Assembly (NCBI RefSeq): GCF_965363235.1
Contig: NC_134846.1
Location: 74,808,724-74,872,723 of the forward strand
DNA length: 64,000 nt
Reading direction: 5' to 3'
Source of the DNA: Mytilus galloprovincialis
Taxonomy: Eukaryota; Mollusca; Bivalvia; Mytilida; Mytilidae
Under the pieces are notes generated by a model. That model did not search any database, was not told the origin of the DNA, and saw only the letters and a list, made by a program, of their open reading frames with translations. Shown here one piece after another: positions 35,601-47,600 of the stretch. How positions within the stretch are numbered: the first letter of the stretch is position 1; the number at the start of each line of letters is the position of its first letter. The position numbers and the translations under genes are program-made.

Positions 35601-38600
35601 CATTCTGTATTAAATATCTAGTATTTGTTCAATTATCTTAAATCCACTAATTAGCAGTGAACAATCATTAGCGGGCATAGGACATTTAAGCGAAAAAGAA
35701 AAAAGCACATAGGGTCATTTGAGCGCCAACTTCATAGGACATTTGAGCGCCGGGATATTAACCTTACCTGAGTTTTCAGACAGGACATTTGAGCGAAATT
35801 TTCCCTGATAATTTTACACGAATTAAGATTTTTTTTTAAAAGTAAGAAAAAAAAGTAAGATTTAGTTATAAATATTTTTTATTTTATTTCACACCCGAGT
35901 AATTCGACCGGTTCTGGCTGGTTTATGTAAGTGAAATCCTAAGTTGATCTCTATTTACCAATCAATTCTACTATAATTCATTGGCTATGCAAATTTTCTT
36001 TGTTCTAAAATTCTTATATATATATCTATTAAGTGAAATGTCCCTTGGCACTTGAAATCTTAATACTAATAATACATGTACGTGTTAAAATGGATATTAT
36101 TTTGACCGAGACTAATAAGGGAAAAAGAAGCCTTGTTTGTGACAGTTTCCGATATAGAGTGGACAAAACACTAAAAGGAGAAGAAATATCCTGGAGATGT
36201 ACAGTAAGTACCTTTTTTTACAAATTTAATGTTAATGTAAACTACTTGTTCGTCTGTTACGCTTCAACTTCCATAACTTCTTTTAATTTTGATTTATATC
36301 TATATCATTATATGTCTATCTTATACCTCCTTTAGATTAATTTTTTAACACATTTGAATATAAGCTACCACATATAGGGTTAGGTATCAAGGCTCCATGT
36401 TGAAGGTCGTACTGTAACCTATATAACATTGTTAGGTTGATTTTCTAGGCACTTTACAATATTCATACAATACACTGTAAAAATTGTGCTTAGAGCCTAA
36501 ACATGTTTAGGAAAATGTTTAGAAGCTAAACACATAAATGTCTGTGGTGTTCCCATTCTAAACATGTTATGAATTTCATTTCATTTCATTTCATACTACA
36601 TCTTATTTTTATGTCTTGCAATAGCAAATGAAAAAGCATTTAAACACTTCAATTGTATTTGTCCTTTCAATATTTTTCAGGCAAAAGGTTGCAAAGCAAG
36701 ACTGAGGACGGATTGTACCGGAACCGTTATAATTCAACAGAAAAATACTCATAACCATGATACCAGTGATCGTGACAATGAACGTCACTTGCTGCGGGTA
36801 CGATAAAAAAAAAAAGCGGATGATGATATTGCTCAACGTCCTTCAAAAATTATCCGTACAGAGTTACAGAACATGGATGAAGCAAATCTAAAGTCTGAAG
36901 ACATTGGCAGCGTTTCAAAGGCTATATATAGAAAGAGGCGTAAATCTCACCCTGCACTTCCTAAATCTAGAGAGGAAACACACCAATCATTAAAGAAGAT
37001 TAATATTCAGTCAAATAAATTTGAAAATTTTGTGCAGTTTAATGATGAACAAACTGGTATAATTATTCTTACGTGTCCAACCAATCTTGAATGTTTATGC
37101 AGTGTGCCGGAAATTTTTATGGATGGTACTTACAAATATTGCCCAAAGTTCTTTAAACAGTTATATACTATTCATGGCTATAACAAAGGAAATTATGTCC
37201 CTCTTGTATTCTGCTTACTTCCTGGAAAGTCTGAAGAAATTTACGTGCATTGCTTTTCCTCAATTGTCAAGCTATGTTCCGATCAAGGTCACACACTTCA
37301 ACCGAAAGCAGTACACGTCGATTTTGAAGAACGGGTAATGAAAGTTATGAAGGATTTTTTCCCGTCTATAGAGATCAAATGCTGTAGGTTTCACTTAGGC
37401 CAAGCCTGGTGGCGAAAAATCCAGAAAGTTGGACTTAGTCAACAATACAAAGAGCTTGATTCAGACATTAGTAAATGGCTTAAAGGGATTTTTGGGATAG
37501 CCTTTTTAGCTCCAGACGAAGTAGCCGACTGTTTCGTAGAAGATTTTATGGCCGTTGTACCTAACGACAAGCCTTGTATAGAATTTGCAGATTACCTGAC
37601 TGATACTTATATAACAGATGAATCGTTATTTCCCCCTCATCTCTGGGCCGAAGTTCCATCCTCGTTAAAACGTACTAACAATGGGCCCGAATCATTTCAT
37701 GCCCATTATAACGAGCAGTTCTATCACAGTCATCCATCAATTTATATTTTCCTTGACACTATTATCAAATTGCAATCTGTGACTTACATAAAAATTCGGA
37801 GTTTGAACATTGATGCACCGCAGAGCCGAACAGAAAAGGAGAAGGAACAGAATCTCCGGGATTTGCATTCGAAATACTGCCAGCAGGAAATTACGAGGGA
37901 TTTTTATGTCAGAAGCCTGGGATATAAGTTCCAAGCCCGAACAGACTTGTAAATAATGCCGTTGCCGAGTTTTATGTTTTATGACAGTGCTTTGTTTTTA
38001 GTGCTTTGTTTACAATTAAAAGATGTTTTAATCTTTTTGTTGGTAAACTCCTGTTTTATGACTGTGCTTTGTTTTTAGTGCTTTGTTTTTTACAATTAAA
38101 ATATGTTTTAATCTTTTTGTTGGTAAACTCCTCATTTAATGAACTATATTCGTGGTGTGATTGCCAATAAGACAATTCTCTATCCAAGACTTGTTTTCGC
38201 TCAAATGTCCTACGCTTATTCTTATTTTCGCTCAAATGTCCTAAAATTTAGGCGCTCAAATGTCCTATACTTTGGCGCTCAAACGTCCTTTTTTTTTCGC
38301 TCAAATGTCCTGTCAATGCGCTCAAATGTCCATTGCCGTCATTAGCAGAGGTGATAAAACTGCCAAAGGCATTAGGTATTTAACTTAATCCTATTGTCAG
38401 TTAATTAGTGTTACACAATCACTCAGGTAACAATTTTACCGGAAACGCCAGAAGGCATGAAATTTGTAAAATGTATCTTTTGAAAAGGCAGAGGGGGGCA
38501 TTCTTTGGCTTTGGAGGGCAGAAGGGCGGGGGTAAGGGCACCAAGGGCGGGGCGCCCTTCTATTTAGGGCAGGCGGGAACACTGATATAAAAGGAAAATA

Positions 38601-41600
38601 TTCATTTTTCAATGTCCTGTTACGTCCAACATAACCTCTGACCAACATGCTATTTAGGTCTAATTTTATGTTTTCTGACTAAATAACTATCTTTTTACAT
38701 GAAAAACCCTAAACTAGAATCATTTTCCTTTCAGAAAATCATGTTATTATGATTGAAACAGCTACTTTTAAAATCATACATTTTGTCACACACTTGCAAC
38801 ACTATACTGAATACATAGCCAGACTTTGCTTCTGTGGTTGTCTATACCTCTTAACATGCTTAAACTTGATACATGTACATATATATGGTAAATATACATT
38901 AAAATTTAAATTACCTTCAAAATGCTGTCTACACACCAATATCTGTTGTCATATCATTCATAGCTAGCTTTCCAAGTTAGGCTAACAATAAATTCTGTTA
39001 TCTCACTGCAAAATGAAACCCAAGGTTCATCTGGACCCTTTGGCTGAAATGGCTGTGTTTAACTCTGGATTTTGCAATGCACTCTTTTTGTCCCTGCAGA
39101 AGATGATAAAACAAATAAACACCTGAGTTTCATTTCATATGGTCCACTTAAGTCCACAGTTTATATCACCAATTATTGTCAGGTACACAGTTTATATCAC
39201 CAATTATATATTGTCAGGTACATTTTGTCCTCCTATTGCCTATGCCAATCAATACAGTTCACTCAATTATTACTTGTGAGGGAAGTTCTCAAACCTCTTT
39301 CCCAACCTTGTTAATAGTGACACCTTCTGGAGAAATGAAAACAGTGCACTGCAAAATCCAGTTAAATTTTTAATTTTTTCTAAAACATGAAATATAAATG
39401 TACATTTGAATTTTATTTATCTAGAGCATGCTATGCCTTAAAAAAAATAAGATACGCAGATTTGTCGGTAGTCCAAGTAAATTTTAAGGTGAAAAGCTAA
39501 GGCAGCCATTTTAGCCAAAGGGTCCCAGGGATTTTCCTACCCTCATATTTGGGTCCAAATATGGGCCCCTGTCTCAAAGAGAAGTATTCTTTTTTTCCCC
39601 AATTTTCAACTCTAAAATTCCCAATTGTATATAGACATTGTTGCAAGATTTTGTTGGTGTCATAATGCGGTATTTTATTTACAAATCTCTTGAATTTTGT
39701 TCACATTTTATGCAATTATAACTTATTCCTTCTCAGAATGCAGAATTTTGCACCTAATTTTTCAAAATTTTCTAAAGAGACCATGTCTACAAACCCCATT
39801 TCCAAGTTGCACTTGGCTGGTGGTGTGTGCCATCGTTATACAAATGTAAATAAACTAACTATATTTTCTCAATTTTATTCAAATTTGGGTTTCATATATA
39901 CATACATGTAAATACTTGTAAGAAACATAAGCTCTTACAATGTCTTAAGAGCTCTTTAACCAACTGATATTAATAAACAAAAATTCATGTCTATGCAATG
40001 CATATTTTGATTTAAAACAGTGAATGTTTATTGGAGTGATTACTCTAAAACATTTTGTTTTTATTTCAGTATTATCCAGCATATCCTCAACCAGGTGCCA
40101 CTGATTATGATGCACACACAGGTATGTTACAACAGTGTATGTAAATTGGGATTCTATATAGAATAATCATACATTGTCCTGAAATATCAATTTTATTTAT
40201 ACAAGGCTTAGAAACAGGTAGAAAGCAAGGCTGTGCCGAATATTTCTACCTATTTCAAGCCTAGTTCAAATAACATTGATATTGGAGACAATGTATGGTT
40301 ATTCTTTATGTACTGCAACTCTTACAACTGCTCTAAATAAAGAATATAGGGTTAAAATCATTATTTTTTAATTTGTAGCGAACAATGTAAAATTTCCGCG
40401 AACCTGTATTTATTATTGATGTCATAAATAAAACTCTCTTGAAACACATTGTCAACGTCATAAACAAGGCGATATACGGTCAGTGACTGTTTATCACATA
40501 TGAATATACAGTCAATGCAATTTGACTGCTCAATTAGCACAGCTGCAGTATATATACATTAGTGTACCCCATGTGTGACCTTTAATCATAGTTCACTATA
40601 TTTAAAATATTCTTAACTTTTGGGACTGATATCACTATGGTAAATAAAATTGTACTAGTACGTACTCATGTCTTGAAAATCAGTCAAAATAAAGAATTTT
40701 ATAGATTTATTGCACTAACATGGATGAACATTTATCCTAGCAGTAGTAATGTTGCATGAGCTTGAAAGTGTTATGTGAGTTACTGTGAGGTACAGTATTC
40801 CTCTACATGTATGTTAGTGTAAAAATCCTTTAATGATATAGTATTATAATAACAGTGATGATACTTAAAGTCATATGAAACGAGTGACTGGTGAAAAATA
40901 ATGTTTATCCAATTCTTGAACCAATGCATGTATATATCATTAGCTTAAGTCTTCTGTGCATGATTTTATTATTTATCATATACTTGTATAAAATATTACT
41001 AAAATTTTACAGTTTAATAACATTTTAAAATATCAAAGGCTATAAAAGAATTACTAGGTTTATTAAACAGATTCCTAAGAATTTCCATAGCGGGCTGATA
41101 AAGGTGCCTTTATTAACTGCTTCCGGAATGTTATCACATGCCTTTCCGTTAATTTCCGTGACGTTTATCACATGCAACGTCGTGCATTTCCGGAAATTTG
41201 TTTGAAAACGGCAAGTGATAAGAATTTTCACAAAATGGTTGAGGAGCAGAAATGAATTAAGTTAAACATGTTACGAAAGACATAGATAAGGTGACAATAT
41301 TATTGAAGAACATGATAATTGTTGTGACAAGATAAATAAAATGCTTGTAATATCAATAAAAACAATTAAAAGTTAAGATTTATTTTTGGTTGTCTGTAAA
41401 TGTTATAAATCTGAAAGTGCAATGACAAACAAAATTAAATTTTAAAAGTTCTTGTCTGTATTTCTTCTGCTGAAGTATATGATAAAAAGATAATTACATG
41501 TCATTTTTCATATCAGACCCTTTATCGGCCCTCGTTCATGATATTAGCCCTCGAGCCTGCGGCTCTTGGGCTGATATCATAACCTTGGGCCGATAAAGGG

Positions 41601-44600
41601 TCTGATATGAAAAATGCCATGTAATAATCTATACTTATTACACAAATGTATTGTTTAATTGTCAATTTTTTTTTCTCTCTGTTTATTATGATGTGAAAAT
41701 ATGGTAGCTCATTACTTGTCGTGTTTTGAAGCCGAAGTTTTCCCTATTGTCACCTTATAGTAAACAATCAACAAAGGAGCATGGATATTGAGCACATGTT
41801 TGCATACGGAAAATAGGTCGGCGAATTGCTTTCTGGAAGCAAGCAATTAAAAAAAAGTAAACTACTTCTAAATGTGGACAAATTAAAGAATTTTCTTCAG
41901 AAAAAAGTATATGTACATAAGTTTAAGATTGAAAACTATCCATTTTGTTATAAAAAACATATGCATTAATTTTTATACGACCGCAAAAATTTTAATTTTT
42001 TGGTCGTATATTGCTATCACGTTGGCGTCGTCGTCGTCGTCGTCGTCCGAATACTTTTAGTTTTCGCACTCTAACTTTAGTAAAAGTGAATAGAAATCAA
42101 TGAAATTTTAACACAAGGTTTTTGACCACAAAAGGAAGGTTGGGATTGATTTTGGGAGTTTTGGTCCCAATATTTTAGGAATTAGGGGCCAAAAAGGGCC
42201 CAAATAAGCATTTTCTTGGTTTTCGCACTATAACTTTAGTTTAAGTGAATAGAAATCTATGAAATTTTGACACAAGGTTTATGACCACAAAAGGAAGGTT
42301 GGGATTGATTTTGGGAGTTTTGGTTCCAACAGTTTAGGAATTAAGGGCCAAAAAAGGGCCCAAATAAGCATTATTCTTGGTTTTCGCACAATAACTTTAG
42401 TATAAGTAAATAGAAATCAATGAAATTTTAACACAAGGTTTATGACCACAAAAGGAAGGTTCGGATTGATTTTTGGAGTTGAGGTCACAACAGTTTATGA
42501 TTTAGGGGCCAAAAAGGGGCCCAAATAAGCATTATTTTTGGTTTTTCCACCATAACTTTAGTATAAGTAAATAGAAATCTATGAAATTTAAACACAAGGT
42601 TTATGACCATAAAAGGAAGGTTGGGTTTGATTTTGGGAGTTTTGGTCCTAACAGTTTAGGAATAAGGGGCCCAAAGGGTCCAAAATTGAACTTTGTGTGA
42701 TTTCATCAAAAATTGAATAATTGGGGTTCTTTGATATGCCGAATCTAACTATGTATGTAGATTCTTAATTTTTGGTCCCGTTACATTAAGGTCCAAAGGG
42801 TCCAAAATTAAACTTAGTTTGATTTTAACAAAAATTGAATCCTTGGGGTTCTTTGATATGCTGAATTTAAAAATGTACTTAGATTTTTAATTATTGGCCT
42901 AGTTTTCAAGTTGGTCCAAATGGGGGTCCAAAATTAAACTTTGTTTGATTTCATCAAAAATTGAATAAATGGGTTCTTTGATATGCCAAATCTAACTGTG
43001 TATGTAGATTCTTAATTTTTGGTCCAGTTTTCAAATTGGTCTACATTAAGGTCCAAAGCGTCCAAAATTAAACTAAGTTTGATTTTAACAAAAATTAAAT
43101 TCTTGGGCTTATTTGATATGCTTTATCTAAATATGTACTTTGATTTTTGATTATGGGCCCAGTTTTCAAGTTGGTCCAAATCAGGATTCCATATCAAGTA
43201 TTGTGCAATAGCAAGAAATTTTCAATTGCACAGTATTGCACAATAGCAAGAAATATCTAATTGCACAATATTGTGCAATAGCAATTAATTTTCAATTGGA
43301 GTTATCTTTCTTTGTATAGAATAGTAGTTGATAATATATGTTGGAAATTTGCCAGACATGACTATGATGTCATTTTCTATTTTTATTTGCCAATAACTTT
43401 ATGTAAATAACTTCATTGGAAATTTGCCAATATAAAATGTTGCTGATGAAGCTTTTTTAGCTCACCTGGCCCGAAGGGCCAAGTGAGCTATTCTCATCAC
43501 TTGGCGTCCGTCGTCCGTCGTCCGTCGTCGTTAACTTTTACAAAAATCTTCTCCTCTGAAACTACTGGGCCAAATCAAACCAAACTTGGCCACAATCATC
43601 ATTGGGGTATCTAGTTTAAAAAATGTGTGGCGTGACCCGGTCAACCAACCAAGATGGCCGCCACGGCTAAAAATAGAACATAGGGGTAAAATGCAGTTTT
43701 TGGCTTATAACTCAAAAACCAAAGCATTTAGAGCAAATCTGACATGGGGTAAAAATGTTTATCAGGTCAAGATCTATCTGCCCTGAAATTTTCAGATGAA
43801 TCGGTCAATCGGTTGTTGGGTTGCTGCCCCTGAATTGGTAATTTTGAAGAAATTTTGCTGTTTTTGGTTATTATCTTGAATATTATTATAGTTAGAGATA
43901 AACTGTAAACAGCAATAATGTTCAGCAAAGTAAGATCTACAAATAAGTCAACATGACCAAAATGGTCAGTTGACCCGTTTAGGAGTTATTGCCCTTTATA
44001 GTCAATTTTTAACCATTTTTCGTTAATTAAAGTAATCTTTTACAAAAATCTTCTCCTCTGAAACTACTTGGCCAAATTAATCCAAACTTGGCCACAATCA
44101 TCTTTGGGGTATCTAGTTTAAAAAATGTGTGGCGTGACCTGGTCAACCAACCAAGATGGCCGCCACGGCTAAAAATAGAACAAAGGGGTAAAATGCAGTT
44201 TTTGGCTTATAACTCAAAAACCAAAGCATTTTGAGGAAATCTGACATGGGATAAAAATGTTTATCAGGTCAAGATCTATCTGCCTTTAAATTTTCAGATG
44301 AATCGGTCAATCGGTTGTTGGGTTGCTGCCCCTGAATTGGTAATTTTGAGGAAATTTTGCTGTTTTTGGTTATTATCTTGAATATTATTATAGATAGAGA
44401 TAAACTGTAAACAGCAATAATGTTCAGCAAAGTAAGATCTACAAATAAGTCAACATGACCAAAATGGTCAGTTGACCCGTTTAGGAGTTATTGCCCTTTA
44501 TAGTCAATTTTTAACCATTTTTCGTAAATTAAAGTAATCTTTTACAAAAATCTTCTCCTCTGAAACTACTTGGCCAAATTAATCCAAACTTGGCCACAAT

Positions 44601-47600
44601 CATCTTTGGGGTATCTAGTTTAAAAAATGTGTGGCGTGACCTGGTCAACCAACCAAGATGGCCGCCACCGCTAAAAATAGAACATAGGGGTAAAATGCAG
44701 TTTTTGGCTTATAACTCAAATACCAAAGCATTTTGAGGTAATCTGACAGGGGATAAAAATGTTTATCAGGTCAAGAACTATCTGCCCTGAAATTTTCAGA
44801 TGAATCGGTCAATCGGTTGTTGGGTTGCTGCCCCTGAATTGGTAATTTTGAAGAAATTTTGCTGTTTTTGGTTATTATCTTGAATATTATTATAGTTAGA
44901 GATAAACTGTAAACAGCAATAATGTTCAGCAAAGTAAGATCTACAAATAAGTCAACATGACCTAAATGGTCAATTGACCCCTTAAGGAGTTATTGCCCTT
45001 TATAGTCAATTTTTAACAATTTTCATTAATTTGGTAAATTTATGTAAATTTTTACCAAATATAGTTCTCTGTTACTAATGGGCAAAGTTCATGATAGATA
45101 TAATTGTAAGAAGCAAAATCGTTCAGTAAAGTAAGAACTTCAAACACATCACCATCACCAAAATACAATTTTGTCATGAATCCATTTGTGTCCTTTGTTT
45201 AATATGCACATAGACCAAGGTGAGCGACACAGGCTCTTTAGAGCCTCTAGTTTCCTTATCTTATCTAAAATGTTTTTAGATAATGTATGTTGGACATTTG
45301 CCAGACATGACTATGATGTCATTTTCTATTTTTATTTGCCAATAACTTTATGTAAATAACTTCATTGGAAATTTGCCAATATAAAATGTTGCTGATGAAG
45401 TTTTTTTTATTGTTTTATACAATAAATAATGTATATTCACTTTTACTACCAACCAATCTTTACCATTCAGTGATAACAAGCACTTTATTTTACATTTTAA
45501 TATTTTATGATGTATTTAAAAGAGTAGTTATTGTTGCAAACTCCATTAGAAATTTGAATTGATATCAGTTTTGGAAAAAGGGAAACAGGGATGTGAAAAA
45601 AAGGGGGGGGGGTTAAATTTTTCTCATTTCAGATTTCATAAATAAAAAGAAAATTTCTTCAAACATTTTTTTGAGAGGATTAATATTCAACAGCATAGTG
45701 AATTACTCAAAGGCAAAAAAAAAAAAGTTCATTAGATCACATTCATTCTGTGTCAGAAACCTATGCTGTGTCAACTATTTAATTTTAGATTTAAAAAGTT
45801 TGAAGAAGAAATCTTTAATTGATTTGTAAAATCTTGACATTTGTTTTGTGTAAAAAAAAAAAACCATGTAATGTCAAAAATTTGATCACAATCCAAATTC
45901 AGAGCTGTATCATGCTTGAATGTTTTGTCCATACTTGCCCCAACTGTTCAGGGTTCGACCTCTGCGGTCGTATAAAGCTGCGCCCTGCGGAGCACCTGGT
46001 TTTAATTTGAGGTTTCATATGACTTTAATTCAATTCCTGTTGCTCTGATGCCTGCAGTAAGGAAGCTGTGTCAATTTCTGCTACCTTACTTATCCTCTCC
46101 TTTGCTTGTGTGCAATATTGTTTTAATCTAAACAAAAATGTAAAAAGAACCAGTTGACTATGAATTTTCTAATTGTTTATATATTATTTATCCTATTCCA
46201 ATTGCATTTAAGAATGGTTTTGAAAACCATAATAGGTGAATTATTTTTTTTTTCTAAAACTCATAAAACTTTTAAGGTAAATGATTGAATAAAGCAATGT
46301 TATATTTTTTTTAAGGTGATCCACGCCAAGATCTGGAATATGAAAGACAATATGCCCAACAGACGTCCTCGTATATAGTACCAGATGTCATCAAGAATTT
46401 CCTTATGGTATTCCAGAAGGCTATAAATGACCAGAATCTATATGAAATTCAAAATGCATATGAAAATGGGTATGTCTCTAAGTGCATAAACTATACACAT
46501 GATGCAGGTGTTAAACAAATTTCTAGCTTCTTTCAATGTGTTCAAATTCATTATATTTAAAGATGTAGTTTATCAGCTCAGGTAATGAAATGAAATTTAC
46601 TCATGTTAACCACATGTAAATATAAGGTAAATATTGATTTGGTACTTAACAATTGTTTAAAAAGGTGCACTTTAAAGACCATTTGTGTACACCAATTATC
46701 AAAGCTATCCAGCAGTATATAGATAAATTTGCCAAGTTAATACTGTACTTATAACTAGGAACTGTTCATAAGGCCAAAAAAGGTATGTACTTATTCCAGG
46801 CTAACACTAATTTTAAGTGCTAACCATTATTAAAGTTTTACACAAAAGAATTAATTCAAAAAATCTTCTGAATATACAACTGATTTGGTTTATGTACAAT
46901 TTTAGATTCAACAAGCTGACAGACAGATTCTTCAAGACAACTCCTTGGCCAGAATCAGAAATAATTGCTCCCATAGTGCAAAATGGTAAAGATTTGTATA
47001 AATAAACTGTATGATGTTGTTTATAGTATGTTTGGTAAATGATGTATGCTTATCCAGTGCAATTAAAGATGTTATGATTCATATCATGCATGTGGAGAAT
47101 GTCCATTACAAAAAAATTTTTTTTAAAATACATTAGACAGTGCTGGTGGATTGGTGAACAGAAGTTTATATTTTTTATTCCTTTGCTGTTAAACTCTTAT
47201 GCAGAATAAGAACCTAGTTAGAAATAACATATCTTTGAGCATCACATTAAAAAAATATGTGTGAATGTTTAAAGTACTGCCAATTTACATTTCAAATGTT
47301 ACAATTCTATTCAAAAAAATATAACAACCAAGAAAATATACAATTTAAAATGTTAGTCTACCTACAGCAATATAAAATTCTAGTCAAAATCATACAAATG
47401 GCATTAACAGTGAACAAGCACTTCAGAATGTACCAACATACAATTTATTAAGCTGCATGTAACTGTATTAAGAAATACAAAGATATTATTGCAGCCCAAT
47501 CACTCTTGTAATGTATGTTAGTATTTATAGAAACCTTTCTTTTTTCAGACCACACATTTCTGGTGTTGTACAAAGAACTGTATTACAGACATATATATGC

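Larger units (their letters stand above)
35673..38338 (+). mobile_element. MULE transposon with FLYWCH finger and arrayed end motifs
   Basis: 2,666-bp element in eIF3L intron 1, same orientation as the host gene. Ends: gggcataggacatttaagcg on the left against cggcaatggacatttgagcg read inward from the right (16 of 20 match). Beyond the outermost copy, the motif ggacatttgagcg is repeated facing inward: left at 35680, 35713, 35737 and 35783; right (as cgctcaaatgtcc) at 38198, 38229, 38253, 38276, 38298 and 38319. An exact 8-bp target-site duplication flanks it. It encodes a FLYWCH zinc finger (spliced) and a MULE transposase. Within the right side are two tandem ~85-bp units (37978-38133) and a family A head fragment (38148-38186). 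Class II, Mutator superfamily; autonomous coding potential interrupted by one stop. Confidence 0.85.
41972..46005 (+). mobile_element. Composite ~4-kb non-autonomous element in eIF3L intron 2
   Basis: Left end tatacgaccgcaaaaatttt and its mirror ggtcgtata form a terminal hairpin. The right end has tgcggtcgtata followed by gctgcgccctgcggagcacc. Between them: a cgt-triplet run (gtcgtcgtcgtcgtc, 42027-42046), four ~160-bp units from 42062 (tttcgcactataactttagt), a second set of ~110-bp units (42690-43190, gttctttgatatgccgaatc), 'ttgtgcaatagcaag' palindromes, and a second element (43460-45250). No protein is encoded. The pattern matches an abundant bivalve repeat. The transposon class is not known to me. 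Confidence 0.7.

Noticed and set aside
36033-36335. 100-codon frame starting 36033 as a separate gene
   Set aside because: Its first part is the FLYWCH exon; after 36203 it runs into the intron (gtaagt) and becomes AT-rich nonsense.
43586-43786. 66-codon open frame in eIF3L intron 2
   Set aside because: Lies within a 502-bp unit repeated three times in a non-coding element; the other units do not keep the frame.
43337-45400. 116-bp direct repeats as LTRs of a retrotransposon
   Set aside because: No TG...CA ends, primer-binding site, polypurine tract or gag-pol between them; the interior is a different tandem-unit repeat.
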